Source of the DNA: Thermococcus aggregans
GTDB taxonomy: Archaea > Methanobacteriota_B > Thermococci > Thermococcales > Thermococcaceae
Reading direction: 5' to 3'
DNA: 64,000 bases
NCBI RefSeq assembly: GCF_024022995.1
Contig: NZ_CP099582.1
Span: 1,364,001-1,428,000, forward strand
Shown here: one piece after another, positions 1-9,159 of the stretch
Layout: each line of letters starts with the position of its first letter
Numbering within the stretch: the stretch's first letter is position 1
Program-made: the position numbers and the translations under genes
The notes under the pieces: model-generated
Told to the model about the DNA's origin: nothing
The model's database searches: none
What the model saw: the letters and a program-made list of their open reading frames with translations, nothing else

Positions 1-929
1 CCAAGAACGCTCACGAAGTCTCCAACTCCTAAGAGATAAACTACCAAGGGCGGGACTACCGTTATTACCCACGCTAGCTTTCTGTCCATGCCAAGGTATT
101 CCTCCATGTTGCTCAACTGTGCAAGGCCCAGTCCAATGTAGCTTGTGGTTATTGCAAAGAGAGGGATGAGGTTACCGATAAGGAAACCCCTCCTCCCGAA
201 GAGGCTTTCGAGGGCCTGTGTGGCTATCTGGGGTGTCTCCTTTCCAAAGACGAGCAGAAATGATGCCATGAACAGGGCGTAGATAGCGGTTGGTATAATG
301 AAAGCCCATGTGAGGAGCTTCTTGGTCTCTTCATAACTACCAAGACCCTTGTACACGTCAGGAATAACTGAGTGGCAGCCGAGGGCAAATATGGAAACTC
401 CCACAATCTTCCAGAGGGAGGAAATGCTTGAGTACATGGCATTCTCAAGTTTGCCCTTTGGAAGGAGCATTACTCCAACGGCCATAAAAAGGACGAGCAT
501 TGCAAGGCTCATGGCGAGTTCGCTTTTTCCGCTAACTTCGAGACCCAGGTATATCACGAGGGACGCGAAGGCCCAGAAGACAAGGGCACCGACCTTGGGG
601 CTCACTCCAAAGAGAGACGCGAACACGTCTCCCATTCCCGCTATATACGCGAGGAGCGCTCCAAAGCTCATGAAGACTAGGCTAAAGAGCATCACTAAAC
701 CGCCACCGCGTCCGAGCATTTTTCTTGCCACTGTGCTCAGCTGAGCACCGCCCATTTTTGCAGAGAAGTAAAGAACTATCCTAGCTGTGAAGAGCATAAG
801 GAGCATTATTCCAATGAGTACAAGAATCGATAGGATTAGACCGACTTCCTTGGCTGCGTAGGGTAATCCGAGAACACCGGCACCTATTTGAGTTCCGATT
901 AAAACTGCGAGGGCTTCACTCCTTTTCAT
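1..929 (-). CDS. Amino acid permease (aromatic amino acid/HAAAP-like), 3' end beyond window
   Basis: The minus-strand frame opens at ATG 927-929 behind a GGAGGTGAT ribosome site and stays open to base 1, so the 3' end lies outside the window. The first residues, MKRSEALAVLIGTQIGAGVL, carry the GxxIGAGVLGLPYA helix-1 signature of the HAAAP/APC amino acid permease superfamily. About nine hydrophobic segments follow, with conserved-looking glycines. It should import an amino acid at the cytoplasmic membrane; the substrate cannot be read from sequence. It is divergent from the lipoprotein gene at 1291. Confidence 0.85.
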   Translation of the reverse strand, partial: MKRSEALAVLIGTQIGAGVLGLPYAAKEVGLILSILVLIGIMLLMLFTARIVLYFSAKMGGAQLSTVARKMLGRGGGLVMLFSLVFMSFGALLAYIAGMGDVFASLFGVSPKVGALVFWAFASLVIYLGLEVSGKSELAMSLAMLVLFMAVGVMLLPKGKLENAMYSSISSLWKIVGVSIFALGCHSVIPDVYKGLGSYEETKKLLTWAFIIPTAIYALFMASFLLVFGKETPQIATQALESLFGRRGFLIGNLIPLFAITTSYIGLGLAQLSNMEEYLGMDRKLAWVITVVPPLVVYLLGVGDFVSVL

Positions 930-1290
930 ACGATCACCTCCAGCACTATGAAAGCTTTTCGGAGCTAATAACCCTTTTCCTGCGAAAAAAACTGGCTTGA
1001 AAGCTCTATAGGGTGCCAAAATGGACGACAGTGGGGAGAACTGGACAGCAAGAGGCAGAAGAGTATGAAAAAATTTTCAAAAAATAACCCAATTGACCGA
1101 ATGAATACATAGGTAAATACATAGGCACGTGGAAGATGTGGTGGCGTTAAATCCCCTTTTGTCGGCTGAGGTTCTTGTGGTTAGGAGAGATATTTAATCA
1201 AACACTTTTCTTGCTCAGCCTTAGTGAAAGAAAACTGCAGCTCTTCAAAAGAAATTTAAGAGAAGAAATGAACTATAAGTGGTGGCTGAA
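930..1290. other. Intergenic region with a short direct repeat
   Basis: This stretch of about 360 bases separates two divergent genes and holds no convincing gene. It contains a 10-base direct repeat with 12-base period (1104-1113 and 1116-1125), an A-rich segment near 1066-1090, and a short GTG-started frame of 18 codons from about 1141 that ends in TAA and looks like a gene stub. A weak TATA-like AAATTTAAG lies near 1252-1260 for the downstream gene. Confidence 0.4.
1104..1125. repeat. Tandem AATACATAGG direct repeat
   Basis: Two exact copies of AATACATAGG at 1104-1113 and 1116-1125 are spaced one helical turn apart between two divergent genes. Such spacing fits a regulator binding site on one DNA face, but no promoter element is clearly placed next to it, so the role is only a suggestion. 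Confidence 0.3.
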
Positions 1291-2886
1291 ATGAGAAAGA
1301 TACTGCCCATATTATTTATAGGACTATTGGTTTTCGCGGCTGGGTGCACCCAAACTTCTACCACAACTACCACTACAACCACTCAAGAAGGAATTGATTT
1401 CAGATCCTACAACAGAGGGGAAATAATCCAAAAATGGGCGGAAATATTCAACACCGAAACCATATATGTAAGCGAAGGCTATGAAGAGCTCGCGAAACAT
1501 TATTTTCCAAATGCCCTGATAAAGCCCAAAGATAAGTTTGAAAGCGGCATAGCGATACTATCTCCAGAAGATGCAAGGGAGCTTCTTAGAGGAAAGCCCA
1601 TCCTCACAACTCCGAGGGAGTATTTTGGGTACGTAATTTACAAGTCCGGGATTAAATTCGTGGGTGCTGAGATGGGAGCGATAGTGGCATACAAAGAAAA
1701 CGGCAAAGATAGGCTTATTTTCACGGGAAACGGAAAATCGGGAATAGGCGCAGCCTTGGAGTTTGCAAAAGAGTTAAAAGATGGCAGAAAACTGAACTCA
1801 TCTTTTGTATTGAGAAGAGGAGACTTTGAGGGAATAGTCGTTAAGGTAATAGGGGATAACGACTGGGATGGAGTAAAAGACAGCGATGAATACTGGCTTC
1901 TAAAGGAAGTATACGTAGAAGAGCCCTTTATCTACAATTGGAGGGTTGTTAAGGGAGAGAACATAACCGTAAGCGGAGGCTTCATAAGGCTTGTAAACGG
2001 CTCAAAGGTGTATATAAGGGCTCTGAGCTTTAATGTAAGCGTTGAAGTTAAAGGCTCAAAAGATGCCCAAATAACCTACGTAGTTGAAAACATAAACCCC
2101 CAGTTTGTGGAATATCCGGATAATGCTAAAGTAGGGGATACATGGATAGAACTTACCACAAACGATGACTTCTCGATAACTCCAAAAGAAGTTGAAAGCT
2201 TTAGCTTCTTGGCATTTGGAGACCACAGACCTGGAAGTGGAACAAAGCAGCCAGATGTTTTCTTCAAGATAAGGGATCTTATGAACGGTGATGAGGGGGC
2301 GTTTATAATTGACACTGGGGATTTGGTTTATTCGGGAAAAGTCGAAGAGTGGGCAGAGCTGTTAAAGGAATGGAAGTTTAATAAGCCCGTATTCGTTATT
2401 CCGGGAAACCACGAGTACCGCGGAGAGGGTAAAAACATCTACCACAAGTTCTTTGGGCCAACGGATTACTCATTTGCTCTTGGGAGGTATTATTTCATCT
2501 TTGCCAACAACGTTGAAAACGACTACAGGCTTACCTCATCTCAATGGGCCTGGCTCGAGGAAGAGCTTAAAAAAGCCAAAGCACTTGGCAAAAGACCAGT
2601 TATAGTCATGCACACTCCTCCAATAGACCCTAGACCCGAAGGAGACCACGCCATGAACCCAACGGATGGCAAAAAACTCTTAGAGCTCATGAAAGAATAC
2701 AACGCCTTTGGAATCTTTGGACACATCCACATATACTGGTACGGAGAGAAAGAAGGGGTGGAGATGGTAATAACCGGCGGTGGAGGAGCTCCACTGTATG
2801 CAAAGCCCGATGAAGGAGGTTTCTACCATTACGTAAAGATAGTTGCTGGAGACACTCTCTCTGTAGAGCCTATAAAAGTTGAATAG
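1291..2886 (+). CDS. Lipoprotein metallophosphoesterase
   Basis: A 531-residue protein. ATG 1291 is chosen because GGTGG at 1281-1285 is a ribosome site at normal spacing; an in-frame GTG at 1279 overlaps it. The N-terminus is a signal peptide ending in a lipobox (FAAGC), followed by a Thr-rich linker, so the mature protein should be lipid-anchored outside the cell. Residues ~305-525 form a calcineurin-like phosphoesterase domain: FGDHRPG, TGDLVYSG, PGNHEYRG, MHTPP and GHIHIYW supply the metal ligands. The ~300-residue N-terminal part is unrecognised. Phosphate release by this enzyme would suit its neighbour, the Pit phosphate transporter, but the true substrate is unknown. Confidence 0.85.
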   Translation: MRKILPILFIGLLVFAAGCTQTSTTTTTTTTQEGIDFRSYNRGEIIQKWAEIFNTETIYVSEGYEELAKHYFPNALIKPKDKFESGIAILSPEDARELLRGKPILTTPREYFGYVIYKSGIKFVGAEMGAIVAYKENGKDRLIFTGNGKSGIGAALEFAKELKDGRKLNSSFVLRRGDFEGIVVKVIGDNDWDGVKDSDEYWLLKEVYVEEPFIYNWRVVKGENITVSGGFIRLVNGSKVYIRALSFNVSVEVKGSKDAQITYVVENINPQFVEYPDNAKVGDTWIELTTNDDFSITPKEVESFSFLAFGDHRPGSGTKQPDVFFKIRDLMNGDEGAFIIDTGDLVYSGKVEEWAELLKEWKFNKPVFVIPGNHEYRGEGKNIYHKFFGPTDYSFALGRYYFIFANNVENDYRLTSSQWAWLEEELKKAKALGKRPVIVMHTPPIDPRPEGDHAMNPTDGKKLLELMKEYNAFGIFGHIHIYWYGEKEGVEMVITGGGGAPLYAKPDEGGFYHYVKIVAGDTLSVEPIKVE

Positions 2887-2958
2887 GGCTTTTCTTTTTC
2901 CTATTCCTATATATTCTATATAGTTCACAGTATTGAACTATATTCTATTGCGGCAAAG

Positions 2959-2968
2959 TATTTATAAC
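2959..2968 (+). promoter_or_regulatory. TATA box of the phosphate transporter operon
   Basis: TATTTATAAC preceded by GCGGCAAAG (BRE-like) fits a Thermococcales promoter. Transcription would begin near 2985-2990, leaving a leader of about 10 bases that contains only the GGTGA ribosome site. Confidence 0.6.
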
Positions 2969-2997
2969 ATGCTATTTAGCTTGCATCGGTGATGAGA

Positions 2998-4224
2998 ATG
3001 ATTGAGCTGCTTAGCGATCCGTGGCTCCTCATTACAATTGCCGTTGGTTTTTTCATGGCTTGGGCGATAGGCGCAAACGATGCCGCAAACTCCATGAGTA
3101 CCGCTGTCGGTGCTGGAGCAATAACCCCAAGACAGGCAGTTTTAATCGCTGGTGTGCTTGAATTTACCGGTGCCTATCTTTTTGGAAAAAGCGTTACCGA
3201 AACTGTAAGAAAGGGAATAATCGATGTGTCTCAAATAAATGATCCCAATGTTATTGTTTATGGTTCCGTTGCCGCTCTTTTTGCAGCCTCTCTGTGGTTG
3301 TTGTTTGCATCAAAGTTTGGATTACCTGTATCAACTACCCATTCAATCGTAGGTGGTATCGTCGGCTATGGTATAGTGTATGCCGGAACTTCAATAGTAA
3401 ACTGGGGCAGATTGGCCCAAGTTGTTGCAAGCTGGATACTCTCGCCAGTATTTGGTGCAGTGGTAGCGTTTGTCGTCATAAAACTTATCTCTAGAACAAT
3501 ACTCCAGCAAAAGGACCCAATAGAGAGCGCTAAAAAATGGGTGCCATTCTGGATAGGAATCACTTTTGTAATCATAGGTTCGATGTTTTACATAAAAGTT
3601 ATGCACGAAGACTCGATGTTAATTGCAGTAACAAAGTATGGAATTCCAATTGGCACTGGGGCATTTTTAATAAGTTTTGTACTTTTACGGAGAAACTTTA
3701 AGACAGATGATCCTTATTTGGGTGCCGAATCCATATTTAAAAAGGTACAAGTGCCGATCTCTGCCTATTTAGCACTTTCTCACGGTGCAAATGATGTCGC
3801 AAATGCCATAGGACCTGTTGCAGCAGTCTATACGGTAGCGACAATGGGTTTGGCTGGAATGGAAGTACCCGTGCCAAAATGGATTCTAGCTATGGGTGGT
3901 TTAGGAATAGCCGTTGGTGTTGCAACTTATGGATATAAGGTTATGGAGACAGTAGGAAAGAAGATCACAGAACTGACTAATACAAGAGGGTTTAGTATAA
4001 ACTTTTCAGCCGCAAGTGTAGTATTAATAGCTTCGGCGTTGGGGTTGCCAATTTCCACTACACACACAGTTGTGGGAGCTGTTATAGGTGTCGGTCTTGC
4101 GAGAGGAGTAAAAGCAATAAACAAAGAAGTCGTTAAAGATATAGTTATATCATGGTTCGTTACTGTGCCTGTAGCGGCCATAGTTTCGGGGATTATATTT
4201 AAGATACTAATGATTGCGGGGTGA
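2998..4224 (+). CDS. pitA: PiT family inorganic phosphate transporter
   Basis: A 408-residue integral membrane protein. Two copies of the PiT signature are visible, GANDAANSM near residue 25 and HGANDVANAIGP near residue 261, matching the internal duplication of the PHO4/PiT family (cation-coupled phosphate symport). About ten hydrophobic helices are present. GTG 2989, ATG 2992 and ATG 2998 are in frame; 2998 is preferred because GGTGAT at 2988-2993 is the ribosome site. The DUF47 gene starts 6 bases after the stop, the usual Pit-accessory pairing. The family is well defined; the coupling ion is not visible. Confidence 0.93.
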   Translation: MIELLSDPWLLITIAVGFFMAWAIGANDAANSMSTAVGAGAITPRQAVLIAGVLEFTGAYLFGKSVTETVRKGIIDVSQINDPNVIVYGSVAALFAASLWLLFASKFGLPVSTTHSIVGGIVGYGIVYAGTSIVNWGRLAQVVASWILSPVFGAVVAFVVIKLISRTILQQKDPIESAKKWVPFWIGITFVIIGSMFYIKVMHEDSMLIAVTKYGIPIGTGAFLISFVLLRRNFKTDDPYLGAESIFKKVQVPISAYLALSHGANDVANAIGPVAAVYTVATMGLAGMEVPVPKWILAMGGLGIAVGVATYGYKVMETVGKKITELTNTRGFSINFSAASVVLIASALGLPISTTHTVVGAVIGVGLARGVKAINKEVVKDIVISWFVTVPVAAIVSGIIFKILMIAG

Positions 4225-4230
4225 AAAATA

Positions 4231-4917
4231 ATGCAGGTTTGGACAAAGTTATTTGCCAAAAGTCCGTTTAAACCTTTAATAAAGCACGCTGAAGTTGTTT
4301 TGGAGACGGTAGAGGTCTTAGAAAAAGCCCTTAAAGCGTGGGAGATGGGCGATTGTGAAACAATGAGAAATTACGCTCGAAAAGTTGATGACCTTGAAGA
4401 TTTTGCTGACAAAATCAAGCAAGAAATAAGGGACAGTTTAAGTTCAAAGTTGTTTATGCCTGTTAATAGAGGCGACATTTTGAGATATCTGCAAATGCAA
4501 GACAAGATAGCTGACGCTGCCGAAAACACAGCTAAGTGGCTTCTTGTTAGAGACCCAAACGATATCCCCGAAGACATCAAAGAAGAGGTAAAAAGTTTGA
4601 TAATGAAGATGAGCCAAGAAAGCATTAAGGCGGCGAAACTTGTTTATGAAGCAATAGTCCAAATGGATAGGGTCATAGAGAGCGGCTTTGGAGAAAAAGA
4701 AATTGAGAGAGAATATGAGATAATCAAGGAGATAGAAAGCGTCGAACACAAAATAGACGAACTCGACACCAAGTTCATGGAGATAATCTTCAAGAACTCC
4801 AGCAGGTTGGAGTGGGGAGTTGGAATGTATCTCCTCAACATTGCAAAAACATTGAGCAACATATCAGATAAGGCAAAAGACGCGGCAGAGAGAATAAGAT
4901 TGATGATGAATAAGTGA
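4231..4917 (+). CDS. DUF47/PhoU-like Pit accessory protein
   Basis: A 228-residue, all-helical, charged protein with no membrane segment, belonging to the DUF47 family (TIGR00153) related to PhoU. Repeated helices with Glu/Asp-rich stretches (DDLEDFADKIKQEIRD; EIESVEHKIDELDTKF) match the two-half PhoU fold that binds metal clusters. It begins 6 bases downstream of the Pit stop codon with a GGGGTGA ribosome site, so the two are co-transcribed. It probably modulates phosphate uptake through the transporter; this is inferred from family and position. Confidence 0.9.
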   Translation: MQVWTKLFAKSPFKPLIKHAEVVLETVEVLEKALKAWEMGDCETMRNYARKVDDLEDFADKIKQEIRDSLSSKLFMPVNRGDILRYLQMQDKIADAAENTAKWLLVRDPNDIPEDIKEEVKSLIMKMSQESIKAAKLVYEAIVQMDRVIESGFGEKEIEREYEIIKEIESVEHKIDELDTKFMEIIFKNSSRLEWGVGMYLLNIAKTLSNISDKAKDAAERIRLMMNK

Positions 4918-4965
4918 AGCTCCTTTTGCTAATTTTTATTTCCCAAGAAAAGTTGGAAAAAGATT

Positions 4966-5193
4966 TCAGATAGCTATCATTGTTGAAGTCATCTGTATCT
5001 CGGGCATCTTCCTTATTTTTTCTGTTATGAAGTGGTCCAAGTCTTTGAGGGTATCTGTTTCAACCTTAACTACAAGGTCGTATTCTCCATAAACCACATA
5101 TGCTTCCTTTACTTCCGGATATGTAAGAAGTTTCTCCATAACTTCCCTTTCCTTTCCAGCGGCTGTCACCATCAAAATAAACGCCGTCACCAT
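4966..5193 (-). CDS. Stand-alone RAM (Lrp/AsnC ligand-binding) domain protein
   Basis: A 75-residue protein consisting only of the RAM ligand-binding fold of Lrp/AsnC regulators, with no helix-turn-helix. The motif YVVYGEYDLVVKVETDTL and the C-terminal TSTMIAI strand are typical. Stand-alone RAM proteins of Pyrococcus are known to form decamers and to bind amino acids, and may modulate full-length Lrp proteins. ATG 5191-5193 follows a GGTGGT ribosome site. It sits alone between the Pit operon and the acetamidase-like gene. Confidence 0.88.
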   Translation of the reverse strand: MVTAFILMVTAAGKEREVMEKLLTYPEVKEAYVVYGEYDLVVKVETDTLKDLDHFITEKIRKMPEIQMTSTMIAI

Positions 5194-5265
5194 AGCTTAC
5201 CACCAATAGTATTTGGTTTTTTGAGTATTTAAGGTTATCGTCATCAATAAGGAAAAAATGACAAA

Positions 5266-6171
5266 CTACTCCAAAGACAAAGCCCTTAGAGCGTCCTTTG
5301 CTGACACGTACTCCTTTGGAATCCTTACCCTTACGGTCTTCTTCGGATCCACCAGCTGGCTTATCTCGATATCTAATATAAGGCTCCCAAGCATATACGC
5401 TTCATCCCAGCTTAAGTTGAGGGCTTTTTGAAGAACTTTAACACCAAGCTCAGTCGCCCGCTTAATAGCATCCCATAGATTTTCCTCGGAGACGAGTAAA
5501 TACAACGAATCCTCCGTCTCAAGCACTGGATAAGGAGGAGCCATGTCTTCTAAGACGCTGACCCTTGTCGTTACTTTTCCCGGGACTTCACACGCTGAGA
5601 CACAGACCTCTCCGTCTCCCATCACGGCGTGAAGGTCTCCAATGGCTAGCAGTCCCCCTTCAACAAACACTGGTAGGTAAAGGGTCGTGCCCTTCCGTAT
5701 GAGTTTGGTGTCCATGTTTCCTCCATGCCTGCCCGGTTCACCACATGGAATCTCTTCCAGAGAGGCAACGCCGATGACTCCTATCATGGGCCTTGCGGGT
5801 ATCCTAATATCTCCAAAGTAAACATAACCGTCTTTGATCTCGCAGACCTTTGTTTTTGGCTTTTTGACTTCATCTCCGAGCACTCCAGCATGGGGCGCAG
5901 TAACGACTACTCCCCTATTTGCGACCTCTATGTCCAAAATGTCGACTTTTAGCGCATCTCCAGGCTTGGCACCTTTCACATAAAGCGGGCCCGTTGCGGG
6001 ATTGACCTTCGAGAAGTCAACAGCCTCTAGAGTTTGTTCTTCGGATGTTATCTGGTTGGAGAGGGCATCTAAGGTCTCAAAAACTACTATTTCTCCGTTT
6101 TCTGCTTCTGCAATGGGCTTAAGGTTTGGCCCAAACGCAAAAATATGCTTAGATTTGTCTATGAAGATCAC
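5266..6171 (-). CDS. Acetamidase/formamidase family protein
   Basis: About 301 residues, full length for the FmdA_AmdA family, which hydrolyses short amides to acid and ammonia in the cytoplasm. Family hallmarks include NPATGPLYVKGAKPGDAL near the N-terminus, TAPHAGVLGD, GEPGRHGGNMD and GDLHAVMGDGEV, containing the His/Asp/Glu residues of the active site. No ATG is available. GTG at 6169-6171 is preferred, with GGTGGTG just upstream as ribosome site; TTG 6181-6183 would start inside that site. It is divergent from the kinase-like gene at 6229, with TATA-like AT-rich sequence between them. The true amide substrate is unknown. Confidence 0.85.
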   Translation of the reverse strand: MIFIDKSKHIFAFGPNLKPIAEAENGEIVVFETLDALSNQITSEEQTLEAVDFSKVNPATGPLYVKGAKPGDALKVDILDIEVANRGVVVTAPHAGVLGDEVKKPKTKVCEIKDGYVYFGDIRIPARPMIGVIGVASLEEIPCGEPGRHGGNMDTKLIRKGTTLYLPVFVEGGLLAIGDLHAVMGDGEVCVSACEVPGKVTTRVSVLEDMAPPYPVLETEDSLYLLVSEENLWDAIKRATELGVKVLQKALNLSWDEAYMLGSLILDIEISQLVDPKKTVRVRIPKEYVSAKDALRALSLE

Positions 6172-6228
6172 GTACACCACCAAGTTTAAAATATCTCGGC
6201 AACCCTAATTAAATTATCGGGGAGAAAA

Positions 6229-6876
6229 ATGCTTGGATATATAATAAGTCAGGAAGAGCTCGATAGGTTCAAGGATTTTCTTAGAGAAAGGGGGATTAAG
6301 CTGGAAGAGTTCTACTCCAAGGGGACGACTAGCTTAGTCTTTATTGGAAATAAAAAGGGCAAAAAAGTCATTATAAAGCTTGAAAGGCCAGACTCGCCGA
6401 GAAAAAATTTCAAAAAAGAAGCAAAAATCCTGAAGATCCTTGAAGGAAAGGGAATAACCCCACACTTAGTTGATTATGGGGTTTTTGAAGGGAAAGAATT
6501 CTTGGTGAGAGAATTTGCCGAGGGCGAACCTCTGCTTTACTCAACTCCTCAAAAAAAGCATCTCCTCCAGATACTCGAAAAAACGTACCAGCTCGATGTT
6601 TTGGGCATTGATCATGGGCAAATACAGGGAGGAAAGCACATCATAATTGGAGACAACGTTTGGATAATCGACTTTGAAAAAGCAGGCTTCCGAAAACCAA
6701 AGAACGTAACCGCCGCAATGGCGATGATATTTCTCAGCAACAATGTTATTGCAAAAAGAGTTCGGGAGAAGTTCCACCTGGATCAAAATTTCCTGACTTC
6801 CTTGAGAGATGCACTGAGAGAATACAAGAAGACAAAAAACATTGAAAAGCTTAGGGAGCTACTCTCTACTCTTTAG
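6229..6876 (+). CDS. Predicted serine/threonine kinase-like protein (COG2112 type)
   Basis: A 215-residue compact kinase-fold protein. Visible elements are a Gly-loop-like KGTTSLVFIGN, the ATP-anchoring Lys in VIIKLERP, the helix-C Glu in KEAKILKIL, a hinge LVREFAEGEP, a catalytic-loop equivalent GIDHGQIQGGKH and the metal motif IIDFEKAG. The usual HGD is HGQ and DFG is DFE, so the catalytic Asp is not in its standard place; I recall this as normal for COG2112 proteins. Substrate unknown. Its 3' end overlaps the converging gene at 6859 by 18 bases. Confidence 0.7.
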   Translation: MLGYIISQEELDRFKDFLRERGIKLEEFYSKGTTSLVFIGNKKGKKVIIKLERPDSPRKNFKKEAKILKILEGKGITPHLVDYGVFEGKEFLVREFAEGEPLLYSTPQKKHLLQILEKTYQLDVLGIDHGQIQGGKHIIIGDNVWIIDFEKAGFRKPKNVTAAMAMIFLSNNVIAKRVREKFHLDQNFLTSLRDALREYKKTKNIEKLRELLSTL

Positions 6877-7170
6877 CCTGTCCCATACCAATATTGATAA
6901 GGGAATTAAAACCGCTGCAATAATGAGCCCTATTCTTGGATCAATGAGGTACTCAAAGAGAAGAATTACGAAAATCGTTATCCCTATCATTACAAACAAA
7001 TCTCGGTCAAAGATTCTGGACTTCGCAAGAATGTTCATCTCCCTGGATATATAAGCGAGATACAGGGGAATCCCCAGGGCAGCTATTGCCACGCCAATAT
7101 AGGTTTTAAACACTACTGAAACGACAAGGCCAATTAAAAGTATTCCCAACACAGCGTATTCACTTTTCAT
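6859..7170 (-). CDS. Small membrane protein of unknown function
   Basis: A 103-residue protein with about four hydrophobic segments (residues ~5-20, 25-42, 60-75 and 80-95) separated by short charged loops such as SREMNILAKSRIFDRD. I do not recognise a family. The start ATG 7168-7170 has no strong ribosome site. The last 18 bases overlap the 3' end of the kinase-like gene on the opposite strand, so read-through of either transcript would make antisense RNA to the other. Confidence 0.65.
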   Translation of the reverse strand: MKSEYAVLGILLIGLVVSVVFKTYIGVAIAALGIPLYLAYISREMNILAKSRIFDRDLFVMIGITIFVILLFEYLIDPRIGLIIAAVLIPLSILVWDRLKSRE

Positions 7171-7191
7171 GAGGTATAGCTCGTCAATTAA

Positions 7192-7201
7192 CTTTAAATA
7201 A
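7192..7201 (+). promoter_or_regulatory. TATA box for the acylaminoacyl-peptidase gene
   Basis: CTTTAAATAA lies 35-44 bases before the ATG at 7236, giving a predicted start site near 7218-7224 and a short leader that carries the GGTGAT ribosome site. Confidence 0.55.
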
Positions 7202-7235
7202 TTTGGGGCTTTACTTACATGTTGGTGATAGCGTT

Positions 7236-9131
7236 ATGAATAAGATCGAATGGAATGAAAAGACATTTTCTAAGTTTGCCTACCTAAGCGACCCAAGAAT
7301 ATCAAGAGATGGAAAGAAAGTTGCATACGTCCTAACAAAGGCAAATCTGAAGGACAACAAGTATGAAAACACCATAGTGGTTGAGGAAATCGAAACCGGC
7401 GGGAAAAAGTTTATCGAAAATGCTTCTATGCCCAGATTCTCCCCAAGTGGGAAGAAAATAACATTCATAAGACCAAATGAAGAAAAGAAAACTACAGAAG
7501 TCTGGCTTTATGACCTGAGCTCAATGAGCGGAAAGAAAGTCCTTGAAGCAAAGAATATCCTTGACGTGAGCTGGAACGAAGACGATAGGAGGATTTTGAT
7601 AACCGGCTTCAAGAGGAGAGATGACGAGGACTTTTTCTTTGAGGAAGATGTTCCTGTATGGTTCGATGCAAAGGGTTTCTTTGATGGTGAAAAGACAACA
7701 TTCTGGATAGTGGACACCGAAAGTGAGGAAGTTCTTGAGGAGTTCGAGGCAGAAAGGTTCTCCTCCGCAATATGGCACGGAGATGAGGTTATATACAACG
7801 TCCCCCATAGAATGGACGGAAAGCTCCAATTTTTCAAGTTCTACGACATCTACACCTACAAGGACGGAAAGAGCGAAAAAATCTTTGAAGGGGTCTCATA
7901 TGCGGCCGTTGATTCCAACGGAAAGGCCGTTCTTCTACACGGGAAACCAAAGAAAGAGAAGAGGAGTGAGCACAACTTCCTTTATCTCTGGGATGGAGGG
8001 GAGCTCAAGCCTTTAACAGAGCGCTTCATCTACAACAACGATCAGGGAAAGCTTGATGAGAAAGGAAACGTTTACTTCACCATGGCAAAAGAAGGTAAGA
8101 TAAGCCTCTACAAGCTTGAAGGAGAGGCATTAGTTCCCATAGTGGAGGACAACTCTTGGGTCATGGGGTTTGACGTAAGCGGAGACGGAAAGGTAGCACT
8201 CCTCAAGGAGACCGACACGAGATTAAGGGAACTCTACCTCTGGGACGGAGAACTAAAGCAAGTAACCGATTACAACGGCCCAATCTTTGCAAAGCTCAAA
8301 ACAAGGCCGATAAACCACTTCCGCTTCAAGAGCCTTGATTTGGAGCTCGATGGATGGTACATAAAGCCCGACATCAAAGAGGGAGAAAAAGCCCCAGTAA
8401 TAGTATTCGTCCACGGCGGACCCAAGGGAATGTACGGCTACTACTTCAAGTACGAGATGCAGCTAATGGCCGATAAAGGCTATTATATAGTCTTCGTCAA
8501 CCCAAGAGGAAGCAACGGTTACGATGAAGACTTTGCTTTGAGAGTTCTTGAGAGGACTGGCTTGGAGGACTTCCAGGACATCCTCAACGGAGTGGAGAAG
8601 TTCTTCGAGCTTGAACCTCAAGCGGATAGGGAAAGAGTTGGGATAACTGGCATAAGCTATGGTGGATTCATGACGAACTGGGCGGTGACGCAAAGCGACC
8701 TGTTTAAAGCGGGAATAAGTGAAAACGGCATAAGCTACTGGCTTACAAGCTATGCGTTTTCAGACATAGGGCTGTGGTTTGATAAGGAGGTTATAGGCGA
8801 CAATCCGCTTGAAAACGAAAACTACAAGAAGCTGAGCCCGCTCTTTTATGCCAAGAATGTCAAGGCACCCTTGTTGCTCATTCACTCGCTTGAGGACTAC
8901 CGCTGTCCACTCGACCAGAGTGTGATGTTCTACCACGTGCTTAAGGATTTGGGCAAGGAAGCGTACATTGCAATCTTTAAGCGCGGTGCCCATGGGCACA
9001 GTTTAAGGAGTTCTCCAAGGCATAGGGCAAAAAGGTACAAGCTCTTCATGGAGTTCTTTGAGAGAAAACTCAAGAAGTACAAGAAAGGCTTTGATGTAGA
9101 GAAGATTCTAAAAAGTGAAAATGCAAAATAA
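7236..9131 (+). CDS. Acylaminoacyl-peptidase / S9 prolyl oligopeptidase family
   Basis: A 631-residue cytoplasmic serine peptidase. Residues ~1-360 look like a WD-type beta-propeller (repeated SxDGKKVAYV-like strands); residues ~370-631 are the alpha/beta-hydrolase domain. The catalytic triad is readable: Ser in GISYGGFM, Asp in SLEDYRCPLDQS and His in RGAHGHS, with the oxyanion HGGP loop at FVHGGPKG. This fits S9C acylaminoacyl-peptidases that remove N-acylated residues or cut short peptides. ATG 7236 is preferred over TTG 7203 because GGTGAT precedes it at 7224-7229. It appears monocistronic. Confidence 0.93.
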   Translation: MNKIEWNEKTFSKFAYLSDPRISRDGKKVAYVLTKANLKDNKYENTIVVEEIETGGKKFIENASMPRFSPSGKKITFIRPNEEKKTTEVWLYDLSSMSGKKVLEAKNILDVSWNEDDRRILITGFKRRDDEDFFFEEDVPVWFDAKGFFDGEKTTFWIVDTESEEVLEEFEAERFSSAIWHGDEVIYNVPHRMDGKLQFFKFYDIYTYKDGKSEKIFEGVSYAAVDSNGKAVLLHGKPKKEKRSEHNFLYLWDGGELKPLTERFIYNNDQGKLDEKGNVYFTMAKEGKISLYKLEGEALVPIVEDNSWVMGFDVSGDGKVALLKETDTRLRELYLWDGELKQVTDYNGPIFAKLKTRPINHFRFKSLDLELDGWYIKPDIKEGEKAPVIVFVHGGPKGMYGYYFKYEMQLMADKGYYIVFVNPRGSNGYDEDFALRVLERTGLEDFQDILNGVEKFFELEPQADRERVGITGISYGGFMTNWAVTQSDLFKAGISENGISYWLTSYAFSDIGLWFDKEVIGDNPLENENYKKLSPLFYAKNVKAPLLLIHSLEDYRCPLDQSVMFYHVLKDLGKEAYIAIFKRGAHGHSLRSSPRHRAKRYKLFMEFFERKLKKYKKGFDVEKILKSENAK

Positions 9132-9159
9132 CCTTTCCCCTAATTTTTAAGCCACTTTA

